Translations under genes and position numbers: made by a program
In this document: positions 23,388-32,500 of the stretch, in pieces
How positions within the stretch are numbered: position 1 is the first letter of the stretch
Layout of the letters: each line of letters begins with the position of its first letter
Assembly: GCA_046160625.1 (NCBI GenBank)
Contig: JBJXGZ010000005.1
Location: forward strand, 62,001-126,000
Reading direction: 5' to 3'
From: M3007 sp046160625
GTDB taxonomy: Bacteria; Bacteroidota; Bacteroidia; Chitinophagales; Saprospiraceae
DNA: 64,000 bases
Notes under the pieces: model-generated
Told to the model about the DNA's origin: nothing
Seen by the model: only the letters and a program-made list of their open reading frames with translations
Databases searched by the model: none

Positions 23388-25310
23388 ATGCGAAACCGAC
23401 TTATAATTCTTGCCTTTTTTACGGCTGTTACCGCTCATGCCCAAATCAGCGAAGGTGGCCTTCCGCCTAGCAAGCAGCCTGAATATCAATCATTTCTGGC
23501 TGGGAAAATGTCCGCACTGTTGCAGCTTCCTGCATTGGATATTGACGCTGCGCTTTCAGAGGACAGTCGCAGCCCCGGCCAAAATCGTTTTGCTGCACCT
23601 GTTTCTGTAGATGTTTCACTTGAAAACGCAGGCAGTTGGCACACCCTGCCAAATGGCGACCGTGTGTGGCTTTGTGCCCTTCGCTCGCCCGGAGCGCTGG
23701 GGCTGACGCTGATTTTTGAAACGTTCAAGCTGCCTCCCGGAGCAAAATTTTACGCTTACGGAGACAATGAGCAGGTGCTGGGAGCATATACATCGCAGAG
23801 TTGCCTGCCTTCCGGCAAATTTTTGATCGGTGTGCTGAAAGGCGAAAAGGCCTATTTGGAACTTTACGAACCAGCTGCCGTGCAAGGCCAAAGCAAAGTA
23901 AGCGCCAAACGTATTGACGTCTCTTACGACACACATACTATGAACGGTGCGGAGGATTTTGGCGAATCCTTGCCCTGCAATATCAACATCAATTGTGCGA
24001 CAGGGGCAGACTGGCAAGCACAGAAAAAAGGAATAGCGCGCATACTGATGGTGTTTTCCAATGGCGAAGGCTGGTGCAGCGGTACGCTCATAGCAAACAC
24101 ATCCAATACCTTCGAGCCGTATTTCCTCACCGCACACCACTGTCAGCTTTTGTCCAACAACCCCGATTATGGTCTTTGGCGTTTTGATTTTGACTATGAA
24201 TCAGCCAATTGCTCGAACCCTGCCATCGAACCCGTGCCGCGTTCCGTTTTGGGAAGCGAACGCATTTCATACCGCCCAGAAACGGACTTCATGCTCTTGA
24301 AACTAAACCCGATTCCGCTCAATTTCGACGTGTATTTCAACGGCTGGAACCGCGACAACAACATGACCGTTGTCCCCCCCAACACTACGTACATACACCA
24401 TCCCTGGGGCGATATCAAAAAAATATCTGTGGACACCAGCGATGTCATTATTCATCCCAACGCGCTTAACTGGTCCGGAATTTACGGAATCAGCCCGCCT
24501 AATTCACATTGGAAAAGCGTAACGGACATTGGTACTTTTGAATCGGGCTCTTCCGGCAGCCCGCTCCTGGATTCAAACAAGCGCATCGTGGGTCAGCTGC
24601 ACGGGGGCAGCACTGCCATGAATCAACCCTGCAAAGTTACTGGAGCCTATTTTGGCCGATTCAACCTTTCCTGGAATCAAGGCACTACTTCTGAATCCCG
24701 GCTAAGGGATTGGCTCGACCCAACCAACACAGGAGCCATCACACAGAACGGATATGCCCGACCAGCGGTGCAAGGCTATACTATCAGTGGCAATATAAAA
24801 ACCCATTGGGACACGCCCATGGAAGGTGTAAAAGTGGATATTGGCGGAGGCACTTCAGGCTCGGTGTACACCGATTCGTTAGGGAATTTTCAATTTGTAA
24901 ACATCCCGGCTGGCGGGAATTACAGCATCAAACCGACCCGCGATTTTGATGATTTAAATGGGGTCACTACCTACGATTTGGTGTTAATATCCAAGCACAT
25001 ACTCAATATCGAGCCCCTTGATTCTCCCTGGAAAATTGTGGCTGCCGATGTCAACCAGAGCAATTCCATTAGCGTCATTGATATGGTGGAAACTCGAAAG
25101 GTAATCCTTGGTATCAATCCCGCGTTTTCAAACAATACCGCGTGGCGCTTCCTACCAGCTTATACTATATTCAACAACCCTTCCAACCCTTTTCAAGGCG
25201 GCCTTCCACCTGACAATATCGTTGTCAACAACTTACAGGCTGACTATATCGGTGCTAATTTTAAAGGCATCAAAGTGGGCGATGCGAACAATACGGCGGT
25301 GGGGAATTGA
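23388..25310 (+). CDS. Secreted trypsin-like (lysyl endopeptidase type) protease with dockerin-like C-terminus
   Basis: 640 residues from ATG 23388, which opens the signal peptide RNRLIILAFFTAVTAHAQ; ten more residues upstream are in frame. After a propeptide-like region (to about 190) comes an S1 protease domain: GWCSGTLI, YFLTAHHC (His), TDFMLLKL (Asp) and ESGSSGSPLLD (Ser). Cysteine placement and domain size fit the lysyl endopeptidase / Achromobacter protease I group. From about 470 a carboxypeptidase-regulatory-like Ig unit (YTISGNIKTHWDTPMEGVKVDIGG) follows, then a dockerin-like pair (DFDDLNGVTTYDLVLISKHIL, VAADVNQSNSISVIDMVETRKVI). The protein stops at GDANNTAVGN, without the T9SS sorting domain that most relatives carry, so the C-terminus may be lost. 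Confidence 0.88.
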   Translation: MRNRLIILAFFTAVTAHAQISEGGLPPSKQPEYQSFLAGKMSALLQLPALDIDAALSEDSRSPGQNRFAAPVSVDVSLENAGSWHTLPNGDRVWLCALRSPGALGLTLIFETFKLPPGAKFYAYGDNEQVLGAYTSQSCLPSGKFLIGVLKGEKAYLELYEPAAVQGQSKVSAKRIDVSYDTHTMNGAEDFGESLPCNININCATGADWQAQKKGIARILMVFSNGEGWCSGTLIANTSNTFEPYFLTAHHCQLLSNNPDYGLWRFDFDYESANCSNPAIEPVPRSVLGSERISYRPETDFMLLKLNPIPLNFDVYFNGWNRDNNMTVVPPNTTYIHHPWGDIKKISVDTSDVIIHPNALNWSGIYGISPPNSHWKSVTDIGTFESGSSGSPLLDSNKRIVGQLHGGSTAMNQPCKVTGAYFGRFNLSWNQGTTSESRLRDWLDPTNTGAITQNGYARPAVQGYTISGNIKTHWDTPMEGVKVDIGGGTSGSVYTDSLGNFQFVNIPAGGNYSIKPTRDFDDLNGVTTYDLVLISKHILNIEPLDSPWKIVAADVNQSNSISVIDMVETRKVILGINPAFSNNTAWRFLPAYTIFNNPSNPFQGGLPPDNIVVNNLQADYIGANFKGIKVGDANNTAVGN

Positions 25311-25356
25311 ATGAGTGCGTGAGTGAATGCCGGGTTCAAAGTAAATAACTTATATT

Positions 25357-25709
25357 GTGCCGAAAGAAGCGTTCAACGAAAAAATGAGGCAACGCACCAA
25401 AAAACTGGCTTTAGATGTCATAATTTTTTTGTCTGGCCTTACTCCTCATAAAGCAATGCGAGTGCTTGAATATCAACTAACTAAAGCCGTGACTTCAGTG
25501 GCAGCAAATTACAGGGCTGCTTGTCGGGCTCGTTCACAAGCCGAGTTTCATGCCAAGATGAGCATCGTAGTCTAAGAAGCGGATGAAAGTTTTTTGGGCT
25601 TGAAATGATAAAAAACCTCAACATTGATAAAGGCCCTCAGTTGAAATATTTACAAAATGAAACACTTGAGATATTAAAAATCTGCTCAAAGGCCAGAAGT
25701 AATTCATAA
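25357..25709 (+). pseudogene. four-helix-bundle protein gene, broken by a stop and a frameshift
   Basis: From GTG 25357 the frame encodes PKEAFNEKMRQRTKKLALDV...SVAANYRAACRARS, the N-terminal part of the four-helix-bundle (23S rRNA intervening-sequence type) family. At 25573-25575 a TAA interrupts the conserved VVEEADES stretch (VV-stop-EADES). Shortly after, a one-base shift moves the rest into another frame, which reads FFGLEMIKNLNIDKGPQLKYLQNETLEILKICSKARSNS and ends at 25707-25709. Both damages together mean the gene is dead unless recoded. Complete homologues are about 115-120 residues, which the two frames together would give. Confidence 0.88.
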
Positions 25710-25735
25710 TGCAAATACGGAGATCCTTACTCACT

Positions 25736-25753
25736 CACCCATTCACTCAATAA
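25736..25753 (+). repeat. 18-bp leader motif before pepT
   Basis: CACCCATTCACTCAATAA stands directly before the pepT ATG. It differs at one base from the motif before the gene at 27090 and is related to the one before ppk1. Confidence 0.6.
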
Positions 25754-26989
25754 ATGAAGCATACCGCAAAAGAACGTTTCCTCCATTACGTCACCATTGA
25801 CACTCAAAGCGATCCGAACAGCCCCAGCCAGCCCAGTACCGAAAAACAAAAAAACCTGGGCCTTGTACTCGTGAAAGAACTTCAGGAGATGGGCTTGAGT
25901 GACGCGCATCTCGACGAATACGGCTACGTCTACGCCACTATTCCGGCAAATACCGATAAAAAGGTTCCCGTCATCTGCTTTTGCTCGCACATGGACACTT
26001 CCCCCGACTGTTCTGGAGAAGGCGTGAAACCCATCGTCCACACCAATTACAAAGGCCAGGATTTGGTACTTCCAGACGATAAATCAGTGGTGATCCGAAT
26101 GAGCGAGCACCCGGATTTGAAACACCAAATGGGCTACGACATCATCACGGCAAGCGGAACCACTCTGCTGGGCGCCGACAACAAAGCGGGCCTGGCGGCT
26201 ATCATGAGTGCTGCACACATCTTGTTGAATAACAAGCAATTAAAACACGGCAAAATCCGAATCCTCTTTACTCCCGACGAAGAAATCGGGCGCGGGGTGG
26301 ACAAGGTGGATATGAAAAAACTCGGGGCAAAATTCGGTTACACCATTGATGGAGAAACTGCCGGAAGCATTGAAAATGAAACCTTTAGCGCAGATGGTGC
26401 AGTGGTAACGATTCACGGCATTTCAGCACACCCCGGCTTTGCCAAGGGCAAGATGGAAAATGCGCTAAAAATCGCCGCCCGCATTGTGGCAAAATTTCCT
26501 GACAAACTCAGCCCGGAGCATACAGAAGGCAAGCAAGGCTTTATTCACCCGGTTCACTTTGAGGGGAATCTTGAAAAGGCGACGATCAAACTCATCCTGC
26601 GCGATTTTACCGAGACGGGTCTGAAACGCCACGGCAAAACCTTGCAACGCATTGTTGACGGAGTAATAAAATCATTCCCCAACAGCCGCGCTGAGATCAA
26701 AATCAGTGAACAATACCGGAATATGGGCAAGGTGTTGCGCCGCCATCCGCAAGTCGTCGCCAATGCGCTAGAGGCCCTTAAACGCGCAGGTTTTCCCAAC
26801 CCGATCCAAAGCAGCATTCGCGGGGGCACCGATGGTTCGAGGCTCTCGTTCATGGGTCTGCCTTGTCCCAATCTCTTTGCCGGGGAGCATGCTTTCCACT
26901 CCAAGCAAGAATGGGTTTCAGTGCAAGACATGGAAAAAGCCGCGGAGACAATGGTGCATTTGGCGCAGGTTTGGGAGGAGAAGGCTTGA
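25754..26989 (+). CDS. pepT: Peptidase T (tripeptidase)
   Basis: 411 residues, the normal size of PepT. This M20B metallopeptidase removes the N-terminal residue of tripeptides in the cytoplasm using two zinc ions. Conserved blocks: CFCSHMDTSPD (zinc His and catalytic Asp), TTLLGADNKAGLAAI (bridging Asp), TPDEEIGRG (catalytic Glu pair), the Asp of YTIDGETAGSIE, the lid-domain GISAHPGFAKGKMENA, and SIRGGTDGSRLS near the C-terminus with the last His in GEHAFHSKQEW. The gene looks complete and stands alone between the broken four-helix gene and a small helical protein. Confidence 0.96.
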   Translation: MKHTAKERFLHYVTIDTQSDPNSPSQPSTEKQKNLGLVLVKELQEMGLSDAHLDEYGYVYATIPANTDKKVPVICFCSHMDTSPDCSGEGVKPIVHTNYKGQDLVLPDDKSVVIRMSEHPDLKHQMGYDIITASGTTLLGADNKAGLAAIMSAAHILLNNKQLKHGKIRILFTPDEEIGRGVDKVDMKKLGAKFGYTIDGETAGSIENETFSADGAVVTIHGISAHPGFAKGKMENALKIAARIVAKFPDKLSPEHTEGKQGFIHPVHFEGNLEKATIKLILRDFTETGLKRHGKTLQRIVDGVIKSFPNSRAEIKISEQYRNMGKVLRRHPQVVANALEALKRAGFPNPIQSSIRGGTDGSRLSFMGLPCPNLFAGEHAFHSKQEWVSVQDMEKAAETMVHLAQVWEEKA

Positions 26990-27066
26990 TCCAGATTATC
27001 GGACACAATGACGTTGGACATCAGTTCGCCGACTGAAAACCTGTTAACTTCGTGCCATCAATTCAT

Positions 27067-27084
27067 CACCCAATCACTCAATAA
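27067..27084 (+). repeat. 18-bp leader motif before the gene at 27090
   Basis: CACCCAATCACTCAATAA, ending 5 nt before the ATG; 17 of 18 bases match the motif before pepT. It may act in translation initiation or be a dispersed repeat that happened to land at starts. Confidence 0.6.
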
Positions 27085-27089
27085 ATATT

Positions 27090-27488
27090 ATGGAAGAAGA
27101 TTTTTGGAAAAAAGCATCCGACACCGCCAAAGAAACGCTTGACTCTGCTGCAACTGCCGCCGAACAAGCCGCTGCTTTAGCTGCAGAAAAACTGGGCGAG
27201 CTGAAAGTTGCTGCCACTGAAAAATTCAACGAATTAAGCGTAAAAGCAGAAGCCATGGCCGCTGAAGCAAACGCGGAGGCAGCTAAAAAGCTTGCTGAAG
27301 CAAAAGCCGCCAAGGAAAAAATTGCCGCACACGAAGGTGGTGCATTGGGCTATCTCAGTGACAAGGCCAAAGAAATTGTGGGAGACGTGCAGGAAGGTGC
27401 CAGCGACTTGGCCGAAGAGGGCAAAGATTTCTGGCAAAAAGCAAAGGATTACGTTTCAGGCAGCGAGGAGAAGAAGGACACGGAATAA
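27090..27488 (+). CDS. Small Ala/Lys/Glu-rich helical protein
   Basis: 132 residues, no signal peptide and no membrane segment. Alanine, lysine and glutamate dominate, with an 11-residue-like recurrence (AEKLGELKVAATEKFNELSVKAEAMAAEANAEAAKKLAEAKAAKEK), which predicts a long amphipathic helix or coiled coil. The layout recalls LEA-like, apolipoprotein-like and YtxH-type proteins; the C-terminal half (LSDKAKEIVGDVQEGASDLAEEGKDFWQKAKDYV) is also amphipathic. Such proteins often respond to osmotic or drying stress, but no specific family is certain. It lies between pepT and the convergent histidine kinase gene, 10 nt from the latter's stop codon. Confidence 0.7.
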   Translation: MEEDFWKKASDTAKETLDSAATAAEQAAALAAEKLGELKVAATEKFNELSVKAEAMAAEANAEAAKKLAEAKAAKEKIAAHEGGALGYLSDKAKEIVGDVQEGASDLAEEGKDFWQKAKDYVSGSEEKKDTE

Positions 27489-27498
27489 TGTGGCCACA

Positions 27499-29382
27499 TT
27501 ACCCTTTTGCTGGCAGCATAAACGACACTTTGGTTCCTTTGCCAGGCTTGGAAATGATCCTTAGTTCGCCACCAATTTCTTTGGCGCGTTTATTCATGCT
27601 GCTAAGTCCGACTCCTGTACTTCCCTTTTCCCCGAGGTCAAAACCAATACCATTGTCGGCCACCAAAAGTGTCATCTTTTTTGTGTCCGCTAAAAGGCTG
27701 ATGTCCATCCGCCTACACTCGCTGTGCTTCATTGCGTTATTGATGGCCTCCTTAAAAATGAGGAATGTGTTGCGCCGCGCCTCGATGTCCAGTTCCATTA
27801 CCGGGAGGTTGCGTGGGATATTCAGTTGATAGTCAATATCCTTTGCGTCCAGAAATTTTTGCGCGTACTCACGCATCCGGTCTGCAATATCGTTCAAATA
27901 GTCAGGGTGTGGCTTTACTGCCCAAATAAGGTCACTAATGCTTTCTAGGGTGCTTTGGGCGCTCTTGCTGATCTGTTCGAGCAAGGGCGCGGCATCTGGC
28001 ACTTTGTCGGCAAATTGTTGATGAGCCACTTTGCTCAATATTCGGATGCCCGACATCGAAGCGGCGATATCGTCGTGCAGATCACGTGCAATTCGGTCTT
28101 TGACCCTCTGTTCTGCGGCCTGTATGGCCAGGAGTTTTTCCTGTTGCTCCACGGAGAGCTTGAGTTGCAAAACGCTTCGGTCGCTTTCAACAAATCCGTG
28201 CCAACGGATGAACGCGATGGCAAAAATTCCCGCCTCCAATATAAATCCCCACATTACGGCATATTGAATGAAAGGATAGTTTGGAATGACGTTGATGTTG
28301 CGCAACAGATTGAGAATAAAAGCAAGCGCAAGCGGTAAAAAAGCAAACACCACAATCCGCGCACGAATATTGGTTCTGAAATTTCGGATAATTACCACCA
28401 CCGAAATGATGGTTATGACCAAAATGGATAACATGGCCGCTGTAAAAATCACCTGCATCAGCGGGCCGTGTTCGTATTTGACCAATATGCCAAACACTCC
28501 CGTAAGCACGAACATCGCCCCCAAGTACCATTTTGTCACGCGGTCAAGCCACTTGTCCAATTCCCACAGGCGGATAAAATAGCGGTAAAAAAGCCCGTAA
28601 GTTGCCACCATCAGGAAGGAAATTCCATGGCGTTGCATCACCGGGAACAGATTGATGACGGCCGAATGATTGTACGCTTCGCGCAATAGTACCACGGCCA
28701 CATACCCCAAATAGAAAAGGTACATCGGGTCGCGATACATCAGGTAGAGCTGGAACGCGAACAAGATGGAGACCATCATCGTGCCCAAAAACAACCCAAA
28801 AAGCAATACATTCTGCCGGCTCTTCAAAGCAAAATGATCGGGCGAGTGCAGGCTTAGGCCCAGATACATGGAGCCAACCTCGTTGGAGGCTTTTGCCCAA
28901 AACTTGTTTTCTCCCTGCTGCATCAAAATCGCAATGTAATAGCCGTTTGAAAGCGCAAATCGGGAGTCGTCGTAGAAGGCCGCACCAACGTCGCCATAGG
29001 TTTGAAATGTGCCATCCGGCTTTTGTTGAACCAGGGAGAAAGCATCAAAATTTTTGCGGTTAAGCCAGAGAATCACCGTTTTGTGGTTGGCCAGCTCATT
29101 TTTTACCGTGAAATGAAGCCACCAGGTACTGGCATCCGCACCAAAAGTGAGGTAGGGGCTTTGAGCCTGAACGAATTGGGCGGCAATCGCCTCGCTTCGC
29201 ACACTGTCGAAGGTATAAACGTGCGCAGAGTCCCGAAGCAGTTTGGGCGTAACGAGTGCGTGCGAAAACTCAGGAGTCACCACCGTCTCTATTTGAGCAA
29301 AAGCAAGAGAGGGCAACAGCGTCAGCAGCCACAGCACAAATAGATAACATCGGTTTTGTGGTCGGGTTGGGGAACCGTTCAT
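27499..29382 (-). CDS. 7TMR-DISM sensor histidine kinase (HisKA_3 type)
   Basis: 627 residues. Order: signal peptide (YLFVLWLLTLLPSLAFAQ); periplasmic 7TMR-DISMED2 domain at about 40-175 (DASTWWLHFTVKNELANHKTVILWLNRKNFD); seven helices at about 185-400; a short coiled coil; a HisKA_3 dimerisation domain with RIARDLHDDIAASMSG (phospho-His near residue 437); and a HATPase domain with the N box KEAINNAMKHS, DNGIGFD and GVGLSSM. HisKA_3 kinases normally act on NarL/FixJ-type response regulators, but none is next to it, so the partner is elsewhere. The ligand is unknown; DISMED2 domains are thought to sense carbohydrates or similar small molecules. Confidence 0.93.
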   Translation of the reverse strand: MNGSPTRPQNRCYLFVLWLLTLLPSLAFAQIETVVTPEFSHALVTPKLLRDSAHVYTFDSVRSEAIAAQFVQAQSPYLTFGADASTWWLHFTVKNELANHKTVILWLNRKNFDAFSLVQQKPDGTFQTYGDVGAAFYDDSRFALSNGYYIAILMQQGENKFWAKASNEVGSMYLGLSLHSPDHFALKSRQNVLLFGLFLGTMMVSILFAFQLYLMYRDPMYLFYLGYVAVVLLREAYNHSAVINLFPVMQRHGISFLMVATYGLFYRYFIRLWELDKWLDRVTKWYLGAMFVLTGVFGILVKYEHGPLMQVIFTAAMLSILVITIISVVVIIRNFRTNIRARIVVFAFLPLALAFILNLLRNINVIPNYPFIQYAVMWGFILEAGIFAIAFIRWHGFVESDRSVLQLKLSVEQQEKLLAIQAAEQRVKDRIARDLHDDIAASMSGIRILSKVAHQQFADKVPDAAPLLEQISKSAQSTLESISDLIWAVKPHPDYLNDIADRMREYAQKFLDAKDIDYQLNIPRNLPVMELDIEARRNTFLIFKEAINNAMKHSECRRMDISLLADTKKMTLLVADNGIGFDLGEKGSTGVGLSSMNKRAKEIGGELRIISKPGKGTKVSFMLPAKG

Positions 29383-29550
29383 AGCGTTGTCTTAAAGAAA
29401 TGAAGCAGAACCGTAAGGACAGGAGGATTAAAAAAAAGATTAAATGCAAACGTAACAGATTAGAATTGGCTAATTGTCATAATTCCACAAGATTTATTTT
29501 GCGGTAGAAAAGTGTGCCAAGATATGCAATTTCAGTACAGAACTAAAACC

Positions 29551-32500
29551 TCATTGCCGCGATATAGCCCAAAAAGCCCTGATTTGGCTATTGTTGCAGC
29601 TTAAAACCAGTACATTTTTACCAGACTTGAGTCGCACAAGCGACATATCCCGAGCCTCCTCTGAGGCCCAAAATCCCGTTGCTATATTTGGCACAAAGTT
29701 GAATCCGCCTTTCCCGTCCCCTTTCAAAAAGCAGCCATTGGAAGCATCCTGGCGATAGGTTTGTGCATCAGCGCCGTAGTCATTGCCCGCCAGGACCAAG
29801 TCGGTTTTCCCATCGCCTGTAAAATCGGCTGCGAGGATTCGGCTTACGGGGCCTGTTTGGGTTTCAAGGGGAAGTTTGTGTGCGATGAATCTCACCGCCC
29901 CCCTCCCCGCTGCCTTTGAGGGGGAGGAAACGTTTTCAAACCACTGTGTTTCCAATGTTTTCGCTTCCAAACAAATGCCGCCAAGCAGATCTTTTTCTGA
30001 AAAAACATCCACGGCCGTTGCATTGGAATAGGGCGTATGCCGCGGAAATTTCTTTTTTACAACAGGGATTTGCGAAGCCAAAAGATCGCGTTGAGCCACA
30101 GGATAATAGGCCCCTTCCCAGGGTGTGCAAAGTAAGGGGTCGAGGCTACCGTTTTGATCATAATCAGAGGCAAACAAACGCAAAGGCGCGGCTTCCGAAG
30201 CATGATAGGGTGAATTCAGTCCCCAATTTCCTGCAACGAGATCCAAATCTCCATCGCCATCTAAATCATTCAATGTCAAACACCTCCACCAACCAGTGGT
30301 GTTTTCGAGACCGTGTTGAGTGACGGAGAGAATTCGAGTCACCCCATCATTCCCGGTTTCAAATTTAAAGACGGCCAACGCCATCCAATCGCCCCCAACT
30401 ACCATCTCTGGTTTCCCATCACCGTCCAAATCGCCGAATTGTATGTCTGTCACCATTCCCATTTTTTGAAAATCCGGGGCGACTGATTCGGTTACATTTT
30501 TAAATATGCCCTCAACGTTTTTCAAAACCATGCTTTCGGCTGGTTCAGGGAAACGTCCCGGCATTGATCTTCCGCCTACAAACAAATCTTTTTGACCATC
30601 CCCATCAAAATCATAAACTGCCACACAACTGCCTGATTGTGTTTCTGTTGGTATTGCCTGAACTGCAGGTGTGAGTGTTCCTTTTCCATCATTCAGATAT
30701 AATCGGTCCTGATAAAGCGGCGAATTGGCGGGTTGCTCATTGCCTCCGCTCACGACGTACAAATCCAAATCTCCATCGCCGTCTGCATCGAAAAAGGCGC
30801 TGGCCGTGTCTTCGCAACCTTTGTCAGGTTCAAGGGCGGGTTGGGGGCTTCGTTCAAAGTGTGGCATACCTTGAAGGTGTGCCACACTTTTCTGTAAAAA
30901 AACACCACCCGCCTGCCCCGAAGCCCCTCCAATGAAAACATCCTCTGCTCCATCGCCATTGACATCGCCTGTAGAAATTCGCGGCCCTGTGCGGCTGAGA
31001 CGGTAAGGCAGGAGCTTTTCGCGGTCAAAATCCTCGAATGGATTTTCAGTGTGTTTGAAGTCGAGACCGAAAGAGCCTGCAACCACTTCAAACAATGGCT
31101 TGTACACGAGCAATTCCTTTGGGCATCTACCCGATTGCGCGTCCTCTATTTTTAAGACAATACGCTGATTAACAGGTACATTTTTCAAAATTTGGAAACG
31201 ACGTTCCTGCCAATCTACTTCTATTTTATCCACGGTTTTTTCAGCTCCCAAACCAATTTGAAAAATTGCCTCGACGCTTGAATAGAACCCACGCACATTC
31301 GTCATTTCCTGCGAAAACACCTGTTTCCCGCCTGCCCAAACCCGCACTTTGGCGCCAATCCCGAAAGGGTTTTGCGCCGTGCCTTTACACTTGATTTGCA
31401 GCCAATGGTGCTGATTAAAACCAGTAGCTTTGTTCTCGTAGATACCTGGTGGACTTTCCAGATTGTTGGTAATCAAATCCAAATCGCCGTCATTGTCAAG
31501 ATCGGCGTATGCTGCGCCGTTGGAAAAGCCGGGCTTTCCAAGTCCCGAGGCTTCAGAAACATCGGTGAGATGTGGCACTCCGTGGAGGTGTGCCACATAT
31601 TGACTCGCACCCATGTTTTGAAAAAGATAGTTGTGCGAGGGCGCGGAAGGCATCAGGCCAACATAGTCTTCAAAATTGGGAAAACGCCCCTTGCTGATCC
31701 CTCCTGTTCGGTTGATACTGTCGGCGGTGTAGAGAAAAAAATCAAGGTCGTTGAGGTCGCGCTTTACACCACTTGTGATAAACAAATCGCGCCAGCCATC
31801 GTTGTCAAAATCGGCCATCAGGGGCGCCCAGCTCCAGTCCGTGGCTGCTATATTCGAGAGCTCCCCAATTTCTGAAAAGCCTCCATTCCCGTCCGCGATT
31901 TGCAGCACATTTCGCATGGCCTGCCTGCCGTAGCCGCGTTGCTGCATTTGACGATCGCGCTCAAGTGACATGGTGGACATAAGTCGTTGGCGGCGTGGCC
32001 CATTTGAGGCAAGCATATCAAGCGTCACGAGGTCAGCCAGGCCGTCGCGGTTGAGGTCGGCAAAATCTGCTCCCATGGTGTGGTTGGAAGTATGGCGGAA
32101 GTAGGTGTCTGCCTTGTCGGAAAACGAGCCTTTGCCATTATTGATGTAAAGGAAATCTGGCATGACAAAGTCGTTGCCCACGAAAAGGTCGGGCCAGCCA
32201 TCGTCGTTAAAATCAGCGGCAATGGTGGAAAGTCCGAAAGCGCGGTTTCTGATTCCGGCTTTTTCTGATACGTCAATAAACTTCCCCCCTTCATTCTTCA
32301 AAAGCCTATCTGATTCGAACTCGTCCTTAGGAGCTTGGCTACGCGCTGGGCCAGCGGTGTAATCAAGATTGTTCATGTTTTTGAAATCCACAGGATGGTT
32401 TAAAACATAACAATCGAGGTCGCCGTCAAGGTCGTAATCGAAGAAGTTGGCGTGTTGTGAAGCGGAAAGATCGTCGAGACCGTATGCCCCGGCTTGCTCT

